Source: Plantibacter auratus (GTDB taxonomy: Bacteria; Actinomycetota; Actinomycetes; Actinomycetales; Microbacteriaceae). Taken from it: DNA of 64,000 nucleotides. The translations under genes and the position numbers were made by a program. Below the pieces are notes generated by a model. That model searched no databases. It was not told where the DNA came from and worked only from the letters and a program-made list of their open reading frames with translations. The stretch lies in assembly GCF_050587365.1 (NCBI RefSeq), contig NZ_JBOBFV010000002.1, positions 868,001-932,000 of the forward strand, written 5' to 3'. Below are positions 1-8,550 of this stretch, piece after piece; the stretch's first letter is position 1, and each line of letters begins with the position of its first letter.

Positions 1-22
1 TGGCGGGACTGCTGCTCGTCAT
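1..22 (-). CDS. Possible 5' end of a divergent gene, cut by the window edge
   Basis: A minus-strand ATG at position 22 opens MTSSSPA and runs off the window. A GAAAGG stretch lies six bases upstream of it and could be a ribosome binding site. Seven codons are too few to name a product, and the call rests only on this start context. Between it and the next gene (positions 23-199) I see nothing else that looks coding. Confidence 0.2.
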
Positions 23-199
23 CGAGTGCCTTTCGACGGGGGTCCTCCGTGGACCGCGACCGGTGCTCCCACCAGTATGTTGCAGAACCCGCGAAAACCG
101 AAGAGCAGTCGCCATTCACCATCGGACGCGGCGCACAGCAGGGCTCACCCGAGCGGCGCACACGGGACACCCCGCTGGTATGCCGTTCGCAGGCGGTCG

Positions 200-205
200 T
201 ACACT
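200..205 (+). promoter_or_regulatory. -10 box TACACT of a leaderless promoter
   Basis: TACACT is followed by exactly six bases and then the ATG at 212. No ribosome binding site lies in between. The same TAnnnT-N6-start layout recurs at many genes here, so transcription probably begins at or next to the start codon. Confidence 0.6.
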
Positions 206-211
206 CGATGG

Positions 212-928
212 ATGGCCGATTCCACGACGGTCCGGGAGCCGCAACCCGGAGGAGACCTCCCCGACGCCCGCGGGCGCACCGGCCTGCACCGGACCGGTCT
301 CGACCTCACCGGCAACCCGCGCGTCCAGGTGACCGACGTGGAACTGGTCGCCGCCGCCTGGCACGTCCTCCGCCGGACGACCCTGCGGGTCCAGGACCGC
401 TCAGGCGCATGGTCGACGCAGCAGCGCGAGACCTACGACCGCGGCAACGGCGCGACCATCCTGCTCTACCACGGTGACTCCCGGAAGGTCCTGCTCACCA
501 GGCAGTTCCGCTACCCGGCGTACGTCAATGGACACCCGACCGGCGAGCTCATCGAGACCGCCGCCGGCCTGCTCGACGACGACGATCCTGAGACGGCGGT
601 CGCCCGTGAGGCCCGCGAGGAGACCGGGTTCGCGGTCGAGGCCGTCCAGCATGTGTTCGACGCCTTCATGAGCCCCGGCTCCGTGACCGAGCGCCTGCAC
701 TTCTACGCGGCCGAGTACGACCCCGCCGCGCGTCGCGGCGACTGGGGCGGGCTCGCCGAGGAGGGCGAGGAGATCGAACTCCTCGAACTCGACATCGACG
801 ACGCGATCGCGCGCATCGGCGACGACATCATCGACGCGAAGACCATCATGCTGCTGCAGTGGGCGAGGCTCTCCGGCCCGTTCGCGACGGCACCGACGCC
901 TGTTCCGCCTGCACCACCCGCACGCTAG
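212..928 (+). CDS. NUDIX hydrolase, NudK/ADP-sugar pyrophosphatase type
   Basis: A 238-residue NUDIX protein. The catalytic helix reads GLLDDDDPETAVAREAREET then GF, the slightly shortened Nudix box seen in E. coli NudK (GDP-mannose pyrophosphatase). The family cleaves nucleoside diphosphate sugars, or ADP-ribose, to a sugar phosphate and a nucleotide in the cytosol. The upstream strand LLTRQFRYPAYVNGHPTGELIETAAG also fits NudK/ADP-ribose pyrophosphatases. An in-frame upstream ATG exists at 26, but its product is low-complexity. The ATG at 212 sits six bases after TACACT and begins MADSTT, so I chose it as a leaderless start. Whether the substrate is GDP-mannose or ADP-ribose cannot be told. 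Confidence 0.85.
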   Translation: MADSTTVREPQPGGDLPDARGRTGLHRTGLDLTGNPRVQVTDVELVAAAWHVLRRTTLRVQDRSGAWSTQQRETYDRGNGATILLYHGDSRKVLLTRQFRYPAYVNGHPTGELIETAAGLLDDDDPETAVAREAREETGFAVEAVQHVFDAFMSPGSVTERLHFYAAEYDPAARRGDWGGLAEEGEEIELLELDIDDAIARIGDDIIDAKTIMLLQWARLSGPFATAPTPVPPAPPAR

Positions 929-1036
929 TACCGCCGAGACTCCCGGACCCCGAGCTCGCCAGAACACCGTGCCACCCGTCTCCGGGTGGCCGATCGGCGA
1001 ACCCGAACACCGGTCGGCCCCCCGGTCATCTGCCCG

Positions 1037-2365
1037 TCAGACCGAGCGGATGATGTCCGTGAGCACCGCGCAGCCGAAGTCGAGCGCGTCGAGCGGCACA
1101 CGTTCGTCGACACCGTGGAACATCCCGGGGAAGTCGAAGTCCGCCGGCAACCTGAGCGGGATGAAACCGTACCCCGTGATGCCGAGTCGGCTGAGCGCCT
1201 TCGCGTCGGTGCCGCCGGGGATGAGGTGCGGGAGCACGGTCGCACCGGGATCGTGCCGCTCGATGACCGCTTCGATCACCGAGACGAGCTCACCGTCGTT
1301 CGGCGACTCCATCGCGATGAGCTCCAGCTGGACCTCGACGTCGACCCCCTCGCCCGCCGCCTCGCGGATGCGCGCGATGACCTCGTCCCGTTGGCCGGGC
1401 AGGAACCGGGCGTCGACCGTCGCGGTCGCGGACTCGGGGATCACGTTCTCCTTGTACCCGCCGGTGATCATGGTGACGTTCGCCACGTTCTGCAGGCCGG
1501 CGCGCAGCCGCGACGCACTCGGGCCGACGAGCGCGGCGAGTTCGAACGGCGACAGCTCGGAGGACGCTCCGGTCAGTTCACGCAGCCGCTGGAACAGGTG
1601 CGTCGTGGTCTCGGTGAACGACACCGGCCAGTCGAGCGCGCCGATCCGGCCGACCGCGGCGGCGAGCTTGACGATCGCCGAATCCTGACTCGCGAGCGAG
1701 GCGTGACCGGCGGCACCGTGGGCGGTCAGGCGCAACCAGAGCACGCCCTTCTCGCCGGTGTTGAGCAGGTAGGCGCGGGTGTCGGCTCGTTCGCCGACGG
1801 TGACGCTGTACCCGCCGCCCTCGCTGATCGCGTCGCGGACGCCGGCGAACTGCTCCGGGTGGTGCTCCACCATCCACTGCGAGCCGAGGACACACCCGGC
1901 CTCCTCATCGGCGAAGAACGCCAGGACGACGTCTCGCTCGGGCTGCTCCCCCGCCGTCACCATGCGCCGGACCGACGCGACGATCATCGCCACCATGTTC
2001 TTCATGTCGACGGCACCGCGGCCCCACAGCATGCCGTCGGCGATCTCGCCACCGAACGGGTCGACCGTCCACGCGGCCGCGTCGACCGGGACGACGTCGA
2101 GGTGCCCGTGCAGCAGGAGGCCGGGCAGGGTGCGGTCACGACCTGGCCACCGTGCCACGAGGTTCGTCCTGCCAGGCTCGGCCTCGAAGCGCTCGCACAC
2201 GATCCCGACCTCACCGAGCAGGCGTTCGACGAGGTCGGCCGCGCGGGACTCGCCGACGGCACGCCCGCCGCCGTAGTTCGAGGTGTCGATCCGGATGAGG
2301 TCGCGCGTGATGGCGACGACCTCCGAGAGACCGACCGGGTCGCTCACGCGCTCGCCCACGCTCAT
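1037..2365 (-). CDS. M20/M28-family metallopeptidase (ArgE/DapE-like)
   Basis: A 442-residue zinc hydrolase of the ArgE/DapE/CPG2 family, which cleaves acyl-amino acids or dipeptides. Metal-binding motifs are visible in order: LLLHGHLDVVP (first His/Asp), WGRGAVDMKN (bridging Asp), ADEEAG (catalytic Glu pair), a mid-protein VDARFLPG, and PGGTDAKAL near the C-terminus with a late FHGVDERVP histidine. The dimerisation 'lid' domain lies between. Its ATG overlaps the TGA of the upstream nitrilase gene by four bases (ATGA), so the two are translationally coupled. The pairing suggests stepwise hydrolysis of an amide compound. The exact substrate is unknown. Confidence 0.88.
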   Translation of the reverse strand: MSVGERVSDPVGLSEVVAITRDLIRIDTSNYGGGRAVGESRAADLVERLLGEVGIVCERFEAEPGRTNLVARWPGRDRTLPGLLLHGHLDVVPVDAAAWTVDPFGGEIADGMLWGRGAVDMKNMVAMIVASVRRMVTAGEQPERDVVLAFFADEEAGCVLGSQWMVEHHPEQFAGVRDAISEGGGYSVTVGERADTRAYLLNTGEKGVLWLRLTAHGAAGHASLASQDSAIVKLAAAVGRIGALDWPVSFTETTTHLFQRLRELTGASSELSPFELAALVGPSASRLRAGLQNVANVTMITGGYKENVIPESATATVDARFLPGQRDEVIARIREAAGEGVDVEVQLELIAMESPNDGELVSVIEAVIERHDPGATVLPHLIPGGTDAKALSRLGITGYGFIPLRLPADFDFPGMFHGVDERVPLDALDFGCAVLTDIIRSV

Positions 2366-3162
2366 TCGGCGGTCCGCGGGACCACGGTGAACCGGCGGTT
2401 GGCGAGCGAGGGCACCCGCGCACGGACGGCGTCGAGTCGCGCCGGATCGAGCTCGGCGAAGACCACCCCGGGCGCCTCGCCGGCGGCGGCGATGACGACG
2501 CCGGCCGGGTCGACGATGATCGAGTTCCCGGTGGCGAGCGGGCCGGTCTGGTTGGCGCTCACGACGTAGGCGGTGTTCTCGATGGCCCGGGCGCGCACGA
2601 GGGTCGTCCAGGCGTCCTCCTTGCCGGGGCCGACGATCCACATCGCGGGCAGCAGGATGACGTTGGCGCCGGCGTCGATGAGACGCCGCGCGCTCTCCGG
2701 GAAGCGGAGGTCGTAGCAGGTGAAGGCACCGATGCGGAGGTCGCCGAGCTCGAGGACGAACGGTTCGGTGAGCTCGCCGGCCGAGATGCCGTCGCTCTCC
2801 GCGTACCCGAAGGCGTCGTAGAGGTGCACCTTCCGGTACGTCGCGGTAATGCGCCCCTCGGCGTCGATCGCCACGAGCGTGTTGTACGGCAACCCGTCGG
2901 GGTTCTCCTCGATGGTGCCGACGACCGTCGGGAGGGAGCGCGCGGCGGCTGCGGCGGCGACGCCCGTGATGAAGGGTCCGTCGAGTGGTTGGGCGATCGC
3001 GGCGAGCGCGCTCGGCGGCTCCGAGGTGGCGTAGCTGCTCATCTCCGGCAGCAGCAGCAGTTCGGCGCCACCCGCCGCGGCCTCACCGAGCAGGGCGACC
3101 ACGCTGGCGAGGTTCTCGTCGATGTCCGTTCCGGCGGAGAACTGCCCGGATGCGATGCGCAT
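2362..3162 (-). CDS. Carbon-nitrogen hydrolase (nitrilase superfamily)
   Basis: A 266-residue cytosolic C-N hydrolase, close in size to Nit2/omega-amidase types. The Glu-Lys-Cys triad is visible: LLPEMSSY, YRKVHLYDAFG and AFTCYDLRFPE. The family hydrolyses amides, such as omega-amides of keto acids, or carbamoyl groups. The ATG at 3162 (MRIASGQFSAG) was chosen because homologues start at this first beta strand. A weak GAGG lies just upstream. It is the first gene of a two-gene unit with the M20 peptidase. Confidence 0.88.
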   Translation of the reverse strand: MRIASGQFSAGTDIDENLASVVALLGEAAAGGAELLLLPEMSSYATSEPPSALAAIAQPLDGPFITGVAAAAAARSLPTVVGTIEENPDGLPYNTLVAIDAEGRITATYRKVHLYDAFGYAESDGISAGELTEPFVLELGDLRIGAFTCYDLRFPESARRLIDAGANVILLPAMWIVGPGKEDAWTTLVRARAIENTAYVVSANQTGPLATGNSIIVDPAGVVIAAAGEAPGVVFAELDPARLDAVRARVPSLANRRFTVVPRTAE

Positions 3163-3220
3163 GTGAAACCTCGTTCCGTGGGGAGGGCCGCGACCGTCAG
3201 CGCGCGGCCGTCCAGCCACC

Positions 3221-4186
3221 CTATGCCGAGAGTGGGGGCGTACGCCGCCGGAGCCGGAGCCGGCCCTGGCTCACGAGGATGCCGAGCACGACGATCACGC
3301 CGCCGACCGGCTCGTTCCAGTGCAGGATCTCACCGAGCACGAGGATGCCGAGGACGACACCGACGAGGGGCGTGAGGTACGTGACGGTGGACGCCGCCGT
3401 CGGGCCCCAGGAGTCGACGATCGTCGTCATCCAGATGTAGGCGACGCCGGTACCGAGTGCTCCCAGGGCGAGCATGCTGAGGACGACCGGGGCGTCGAGC
3501 GACACCGGCTGCATCGCGATGAACGGCGAGAGCACGAGCATGATGACGGCGGCGAGCGAGATCTCCACGGCCGAGATGACCACCGCGTCGTAGCTGTGGG
3601 TGCCGAGGACGAACTTCCGGAGGTAGACGAAGGCGATGCCGTAGCAGAGGGTCGCTCCGAGGCAGGCGAGCTGAGCCGGGATGGACTCGAGGATCGCCGG
3701 GTCGGCCAGGACGCGCCAGGGGCCGACGACGATCGCGACGCCGAGGGCACCGACGAAGATGCCGAACACCTGCAGGCCGTTCAGCCGTTCCTTCGGGAGG
3801 AACACGGCGCCGACGGCGAGCGTCATGATCGGCGTGGTCGCGTTGAGGATGCTCGACAGGCCTGACGGCAGGAACTGTCCCGCCCAGGAGAACAGGAGGA
3901 ACGGGGCGACGCAGAGGAAGACGGAGACGACGGCGAGGTGCGCCCAGAGCCGACGCTCCCGCGGCCAGCGGCGTCGGGTGACGAGCATGATGATGCAGAG
4001 CGTCAAGGCGCCGAGCACCACGCGGGACAGGGCGACCTGCGCCGGAGCGAGCCCGGTCAGGCCGGTCTTCATGAAGAGGAAGCTGGCGCCCCAGATGAGC
4101 GCAGCGCCGAGATAGGCGCCCAGCACCCTGCGGGACCCTGGTGCGACGAGCGCGGTGACACGGGTGTTCGGTGCTGCGGTGCTCAT
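3221..4186 (-). CDS. EamA/DMT-family transporter
   Basis: A 321-residue inner-membrane protein with about ten hydrophobic helices arranged as two repeated EamA units. The first begins LGAYLGAALIWGASFLFMK and the second includes LACLGATLCYGIAFVYLRK. The LIWGxSF motif near the N-terminus is typical of drug/metabolite exporters of the RhaT/YdcZ group. These usually export amino acids or related metabolites. The ATG at 4186 is preceded by GAGGGAG. It ends 58 bases before the nitrilase start, on the same strand, so it may be transcribed with the nitrilase/M20 pair, but no substrate follows from this. Confidence 0.87.
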   Translation of the reverse strand: MSTAAPNTRVTALVAPGSRRVLGAYLGAALIWGASFLFMKTGLTGLAPAQVALSRVVLGALTLCIIMLVTRRRWPRERRLWAHLAVVSVFLCVAPFLLFSWAGQFLPSGLSSILNATTPIMTLAVGAVFLPKERLNGLQVFGIFVGALGVAIVVGPWRVLADPAILESIPAQLACLGATLCYGIAFVYLRKFVLGTHSYDAVVISAVEISLAAVIMLVLSPFIAMQPVSLDAPVVLSMLALGALGTGVAYIWMTTIVDSWGPTAASTVTYLTPLVGVVLGILVLGEILHWNEPVGGVIVVLGILVSQGRLRLRRRTPPLSA

Positions 4187-4343
4187 CGTGCTCCCTCGAG
4201 TCGGACGACTCAGCTTGGCATCACCCACCGACGCGCGCGTGCACCGTTCCGCGACCCGGACGTCCTTGTCTCAGGACTCCTCCGGCACGCCGCCCTGCTC
4301 CCCGAGCGACGCGCCGGAGTTCTCCTGAGAACGGTCCGGTCGG

Positions 4344-4802
4344 TCAGACGGTGGTGGCGACGGGCTCCAGCCGGTGGATCGCCTCCACGAGCGGTGCGAG
4401 TTCCGGGAGCGACTCCGCGGTGGAGAGCGACTCCTCGAGGGCGCGATCGTGCACCGGTCGGGCCTCCTCGAGCAGCGCCTTCCCGGCCGCCGTGAGCTCG
4501 GTGTAGACCCCTCGGCGATCGTCGGCGCACAGGACGCGGGTGAGGAGCGCGCGGTCCTCGAGGCGGTTGACGAGCCGGGTGGTGGCGCTCGGCGACAGGG
4601 CCGTCGCACGGGCGAGCTGCTGCATGCGCATGTGCCAGCCGTCCTGGCGCCCCAGGGCGTCGAGCACGGTGTACTCGACCACGGAGAGCCGGGCCTCGGC
4701 CTGCAGCGCGCGTTCCAGATCGGACTCGATCGATCCGTACAGGGCGGCGAGCGTCCGCCACCCCTGCGCGCGGATCTCAACAGCGTCGTCGGCGATGCCC
4801 AT
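4344..4802 (-). CDS. MarR-family transcriptional regulator
   Basis: A 152-residue winged-helix regulator. The core reads LSVVEYTVLDAL, then MQQLARATALSPSATTRLVNRLEDRALLTR (helix-turn-helix), then DDRRGVYTELTAAG, the MarR wing. The ATG at 4802 has GAGGAG nine bases upstream. It is divergent from an MFS transporter gene, and the 174-base gap carries palindromes suited to a MarR dimer. It most likely represses the transporter and itself, and is released by a toxic small molecule. Confidence 0.9.
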   Translation of the reverse strand: MGIADDAVEIRAQGWRTLAALYGSIESDLERALQAEARLSVVEYTVLDALGRQDGWHMRMQQLARATALSPSATTRLVNRLEDRALLTRVLCADDRRGVYTELTAAGKALLEEARPVHDRALEESLSTAESLPELAPLVEAIHRLEPVATTV

Positions 4803-4826
4803 CGGGACTCCTCGGTTCGAACATCG

Positions 4827-4881
4827 ATCAATTGATTGCAGGCGCACATAGTTGCTTGCGCTATTACCTAGCGCGTGCAAC
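4827..4881. promoter_or_regulatory. Palindromic operator region for the MarR regulator
   Basis: Two palindromes lie between the divergent genes. ATCAATTGAT at 4827-4836 is perfect. GTTGCTTGCGCTA at 4851-4863 pairs with TAGCGCGTGCAAC at 4869-4881 over a five-base spacer, with 11 of 13 positions matching. A further GCAAC half-site lies near 4900. This spacing and symmetry suits a MarR dimer. The assignment is inferred from position and symmetry. Confidence 0.6.
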
Positions 4882-4976
4882 GATATCTATCGCGCGTCTG
4901 CAACTATCAGCGTACGCGCCCCGGCTGCAGGCCACCAGCACTCTCCCCACGACCCCCAGGAATCGCAGGAATCGTC

Positions 4977-6194
4977 ATGCCACTCGGTCTCATCGCCCTC
5001 GCCCTCGGCGGCTTCGGCATCGGCCTCACGGAGTTCGTCATCATGGGGCTGTTGCCCGAGGTGGCGGCCGACTTCGGCGTCTCGGAGGCCGCAGCCGGCT
5101 GGCTCATCTCCGGCTACGCCCTGGCCGTCGTCGTCGGGGCGCTCGCCCTCACCGCGGCGGTCACCCGACTGCCGAAGAAGCCCGTCCTGCTGGCCCTGAT
5201 GGTGCTCTTCGTCGTCGGCAACCTCGTCTCCGCACTCGCCGGCGACTACCAGATCATGCTCGCCGGCCGCATCCTCGCCGCCCTCAGCCACGGAGCGTTC
5301 TTCGGTATCGGCTCGGTCCTGGCGGCGGCGATGGTCCCCGCCCACAAACAGGCCGGCGCGATCGCGATCATGTTCACCGGCCTCACCGCGGCGAACGTGC
5401 TCGGCGTCCCGTTCGGCACGCTGCTCGGCCAGCACTTCGGCTGGCGCTCGACCTTCTGGGCCATCACGGTGATCGGGGTCGTCGCCTTCATCGGCATCCT
5501 GGCACTCGTGCCGAAGCCGAAGCGTGACGACGCCCCGGCGTCGCTCCTCGCCGAGCTGCGCGCGTTCCGCTCCGGCCAGGTCTGGCTCTCGATCGCTGTC
5601 ACGGTCCTCGGCTACGGCGGCATGTTCGGTGCGTTCACCTACATCGCGTACACACTCACGGAGGTCAGCGGCTTCGCCTCGACCACGGTGCCGTGGCTCC
5701 TCATCCTCTTCGGCGTCGGGCTCCTGGTCGGCAACATCGTGGGTGGCAAGGCGGCCGACCGGAACATCGACCGGACGCTCATCGTCGTCATCGCGGTACT
5801 GAGCGTGATCCTGGTCGCCTTCGCCGCGACCGCACAGTCGCCCGTCGCCACCGTGATCGCCCTCGTCCTCATGGGCGGCTTCGGGTTCGCGACCGTCCCC
5901 GCGCTGCAGATGCGGGTCATGCGGTACGCGTCGGCCGCTCCCACGCTCGCCTCGGGAGCGAACATCGCCGCGTTCAACCTCGGGAACGCGCTCGGCGCCT
6001 GGCTCGGCGGCGTCACGATCACCGCCGGCCTCGGCTACACCTCGCCGATCTGGGCCGGTGCGGCCATCACCCTGCTCGGCCTGATCGTCATCATCGGTGC
6101 GGCCACCGCCGCGAAGTGCTCCCGTCGTCGTCCACAACTCCTGCAGGACGAGCCCGCCGACGCCGCCCGCCAGGAGATCCCGCACCCCGCGTGA
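4977..6194 (+). CDS. MFS efflux transporter, DHA1 (AraJ/PbuE-like)
   Basis: A 405-residue major facilitator with about twelve hydrophobic helices. The N-terminus LGLIALALGGFGIGLTEFVIMGLLPEVA is characteristic of the AraJ/YdhP/PbuE exporters that expel drugs, sugars or purines. The ATG at 4977 has GCAGGA six bases upstream. The divergent MarR gene probably controls it. The last 25 or so residues (from KCSRRRPQLLQ onward) are hydrophilic and are encoded inside a roughly 100-base inverted-repeat element, so the C-terminal tail may have been acquired by insertion. Confidence 0.9.
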   Translation: MPLGLIALALGGFGIGLTEFVIMGLLPEVAADFGVSEAAAGWLISGYALAVVVGALALTAAVTRLPKKPVLLALMVLFVVGNLVSALAGDYQIMLAGRILAALSHGAFFGIGSVLAAAMVPAHKQAGAIAIMFTGLTAANVLGVPFGTLLGQHFGWRSTFWAITVIGVVAFIGILALVPKPKRDDAPASLLAELRAFRSGQVWLSIAVTVLGYGGMFGAFTYIAYTLTEVSGFASTTVPWLLILFGVGLLVGNIVGGKAADRNIDRTLIVVIAVLSVILVAFAATAQSPVATVIALVLMGGFGFATVPALQMRVMRYASAAPTLASGANIAAFNLGNALGAWLGGVTITAGLGYTSPIWAGAAITLLGLIVIIGAATAAKCSRRRPQLLQDEPADAARQEIPHPA

Positions 6195-6227
6195 GCCGCC
6201 CGCGAATCCAGCGGGAGTTGTGGACGA
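6128..6227. repeat. 100-base element with 17-base terminal inverted repeats
   Basis: TCGTCCACAACTCCTGC at 6128-6144 and GCGGGAGTTGTGGACGA at 6211-6227 are inverted copies with one mismatch. The element overlaps the 3' end of the MFS gene and its stop. It is too long between its arms to be a simple terminator. It could be a small non-autonomous mobile element or a REP-type unit. Confidence 0.5.
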
Positions 6228-6310
6228 ATCGCATCGACACCGCAGCCACCCAGAGACGGTGGCATCGCTCGAGGGACGCCCGATTACACTGGCGTCAGGA
6301 GGACGACGCT

Positions 6311-6493
6311 ATGACTTTGGACACTGCACAGGACCGACGGCAGCGGGCGATCGAAGACGCTCGCCGATCCTCAGAGCTCGAGGGATCACAGAGCACCCCC
6401 GCGACGCGGGCTGACCAGGATGCCTACGTCCGAGGCGAGATCGACATCGCGCAGCTCGGCCAACGGGTGCGTTCGCGCTACGGTCTCGATTGA
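6311..6493 (+). CDS. Antitoxin of a Fic module (VbhA-like)
   Basis: A 60-residue acidic protein. It contains SSELEG (residues 20-25), which fits the (S/T)xxxE(G/N) inhibitory motif by which VbhA-type antitoxins block ATP binding in the Fic active site. The C-terminal part has a helical YVRGEIDIAQLGQRVRSRYGLD. TACACT (6285-6290) and a strong AGGAGG (6297-6302) precede the ATG. Its TGA overlaps the TTG start of the Fic gene by four bases, which ensures antitoxin is made first. Confidence 0.85.
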   Translation: MTLDTAQDRRQRAIEDARRSSELEGSQSTPATRADQDAYVRGEIDIAQLGQRVRSRYGLD

Positions 6494-7131
6494 CCATCGA
6501 GCGTCCCTGGGAGCTGGGGGATGCAGCATGTCGTTGGCTCGGTTACTTATGGGGGCCTGACTCAGGGGTCCTCCGAAACACGCTGGGGATCGTCGACGCG
6601 GAACAGCTCCAAGCCGCCGAGGACGACCTCGTCGAGTATCGCCTCGCCGAACTCCGCGCCGATCCGACGCTCGTGAAACGGACCTACGACCTCAGCCACG
6701 TGCAAGCACTGCATCGCCAGCTCTTCCAAGACGTCTACGAATGGGCCGGTGAACTTCGCACCGTCGGACTTGCGCGAGATGGTGGCGAGTCCTTCACGCC
6801 TCCGGCGGAGATCGGCCGCCCCGTAGCCCACGCGGCTCAACGGATAGCGGATTCGGACCTCCTCCGCGGAGTCACCGACGATCACCTCGCCGCCGAAGTC
6901 GCCTATCTCTACGACTACATGAACTTCGCGCATCCGTTTCGTGAAGGGAACGGCCGAACGCAACGCGAGTTCTTCGCGCAGCTGCTCGCTGAGTCGGGGC
7001 GCGGTCTCGAGTGGGGTCGGGTCGAGCGCGAGGACTTGCACGCGGCCTGTCATGCGGCGAGAAACAATGGCGACGACTCCAAGCTCGTTGCGATCTTCAC
7101 GCGGATTCTCACCTGCGAACCGATCTCCTGA
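6490..7131 (+). CDS. fic: Fic-family toxin (putative AMPylase)
   Basis: A 213-residue Fic-domain protein. The active-site loop reads HPFREGNGRTQR, matching HPFx(D/E)GNGRxxR with the catalytic His and the phosphate-binding Arg present. The upstream helix LYDYMNFAHPF and the flap region EWAGELRTVGLARDGGESFTPPAEI also fit. The enzyme probably transfers AMP, or another nucleotide, to a hydroxyl of a target such as gyrase or a GTPase, and is restrained by the antitoxin upstream. The start is a TTG at 6490 overlapping the antitoxin stop. No ATG lies near enough to include the N-terminal helices, and such weak starts suit toxins kept at low level. Confidence 0.88.
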   Translation: MTIERPWELGDAACRWLGYLWGPDSGVLRNTLGIVDAEQLQAAEDDLVEYRLAELRADPTLVKRTYDLSHVQALHRQLFQDVYEWAGELRTVGLARDGGESFTPPAEIGRPVAHAAQRIADSDLLRGVTDDHLAAEVAYLYDYMNFAHPFREGNGRTQREFFAQLLAESGRGLEWGRVEREDLHAACHAARNNGDDSKLVAIFTRILTCEPIS

Positions 7132-7182
7132 GCCGACGGGCAGCGGGAGCGGGAGCGCCACACCGTCGACTACCGTGGGCGG

Positions 7183-8259
7183 ATGAGCCGAACCCCTCGC
7201 CCCAGTGACACCATGATCGCGGTCGCCGAGCACTGGGCGGCCGAGCGACCGGCGATGCAGCCCGGCAGCCCGACCATCACGATGCTCGGAGCGGGCACGG
7301 CGAACGAGGTCGCAGCGGTCGAACTCGACGGCGGCGAGCGCGTCATCGTGAAGCTCTCCCCCGCGGACGCGGCCGGCCTCACCTACGAGCGGTCCCTCAT
7401 GGCGACCGAGGCGCTCGCCCTCCGCATCCTCGGCCGTGCGGAGGTGCCGCAGCCGGAGATCGTCTTCGAGGCGACGCTCGACGGACGCGACGCCCTCGTG
7501 ATGACCGAACTCACCGGCCGACCGGCGAACAGCACCGAGACCGTCCCCCTCGCCCGCGACGTCCTCGGCCGCACGCTCGCCCGTCTGCACGAGGCGGGTC
7601 GCACGCCGTTCCACGTGGAACCAGACGACGTCGACATCCCGGCGGAGGCCGCGTCCATCGATTCGGCGACCGGCCTCGCCGAGGGGAACCGATTCGGCTA
7701 CCCCTTCCGCCCGGAGCTTCAGGCGGCCAGTGCCGCGGACGCCTACCGGCTCGTCGTGGAGGCCGTCCTCGCCGATGCCCTGCGGTTCGAGGTCGACCTT
7801 CCGGTCGCGGCGGACGAGATCCGACACCTGATCGACACCGCGCTGCCGGCCTTCGACAGCGTGACGGAGCCGACGCTCGTCCACTTCGACCTCTGGGAGG
7901 GCAACCTCCTCGTCATGCCCGAACACGGGGCGGAGGCCGCCCAACTGACCGGCGTCATCGACCATGAGCGCGCGCACTGGGCCGACCCCACCGCCGACCT
8001 CGTCTCCCTGGCGCTCTTCACCGACGTGCCGGAGACGGTCGCCGCCGACTCGGAACTCCTCCGCGCCTACCGCGAGACGTCCGGCCGCGAGCTCCTGCCC
8101 GATGAGGACGCCCGGACCCGCGCGCGCCTGTGGTCGCTGTACCTCGCGCTCGTCATGGTGGTCGAAGGCGTCCCGCGTGGCTACGAGGGCGACTGGTTCG
8201 ACGAACACGACGCGTCGGTGCGCACGTGGATCGGTGACATCGCGGCCTCGCTCGCCTGA
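7183..8259 (+). CDS. Aminoglycoside phosphotransferase-family kinase
   Basis: A 358-residue protein kinase-like fold enzyme of the APH/choline kinase family. The catalytic loop is HFDLWEGN (HxDxxxxN), followed by a metal-binding VIDHERAHWADP. The N-terminal lobe has the ATP-binding ERVIVKLSPAD lysine. These enzymes phosphorylate small alcohols such as aminoglycosides, homoserine or sugars. Nothing here specifies the substrate, so it should not be read as a resistance gene. TACCGT at 7171-7176 followed by six bases supports the leaderless ATG at 7183. Confidence 0.85.
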   Translation: MSRTPRPSDTMIAVAEHWAAERPAMQPGSPTITMLGAGTANEVAAVELDGGERVIVKLSPADAAGLTYERSLMATEALALRILGRAEVPQPEIVFEATLDGRDALVMTELTGRPANSTETVPLARDVLGRTLARLHEAGRTPFHVEPDDVDIPAEAASIDSATGLAEGNRFGYPFRPELQAASAADAYRLVVEAVLADALRFEVDLPVAADEIRHLIDTALPAFDSVTEPTLVHFDLWEGNLLVMPEHGAEAAQLTGVIDHERAHWADPTADLVSLALFTDVPETVAADSELLRAYRETSGRELLPDEDARTRARLWSLYLALVMVVEGVPRGYEGDWFDEHDASVRTWIGDIAASLA

Positions 8260-8270
8260 GCCGCGCGACT

Positions 8271-8394
8271 CTCCGGTCCCTGAGCTGACCTCCTCCGGTC
8301 CCTGGGCTGACCTCCTCCGGTCCCTGAGCTGACCTCCTCCGGTCCCTGAGCTTGTCGAAGGGCGGTCGGGGCACTTCGACAAGCTCAGTGACCG
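8271..8394. repeat. 22-base tandem repeats running into a REP-type palindrome
   Basis: Three units of 22 bases (8271-8292, 8293-8314, 8315-8336) begin CTCCGGTCCCTGAGCTGACC. A fourth partial unit then passes into a hairpin: CTGAGCTTGTCGAAG (8346-8360) pairs perfectly with CTTCGACAAGCTCAG (8374-8388) over a 13-base loop, and the arms extend to 21 bases with one mismatch. CTGAGCTTGTCGAAG is a familiar intergenic palindrome core in high-GC actinobacteria. It also lies where a terminator of the kinase gene would be. Confidence 0.75.
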
Positions 8395-8550
8395 GGGTGG
8401 GGGCTCAGTGACCGGGAGTCGTGCGCAGCGGCAGTTGCGCGCGGACGAACCCGCGCGGCTAGACTGGTCGGCTCGCCAGGCGGTGGGCGGCCCGGCGCGA
8501 ACCAGCGCGGGCCCGTTCGGGAGCGATCGGCTCCCTGGGGAGTGCGCACC

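Noticed and set aside
7183..8259. Calling the APH-family gene an antibiotic resistance gene
   Set aside because: The fold is shared by many kinases of small metabolites, and nothing in the sequence identifies an aminoglycoside substrate.
8271..8394. Reading the tandem repeats as a CRISPR array
   Set aside because: The units are contiguous 22-base repeats without unique spacers, and no cas gene is present. They are linked to a REP palindrome.
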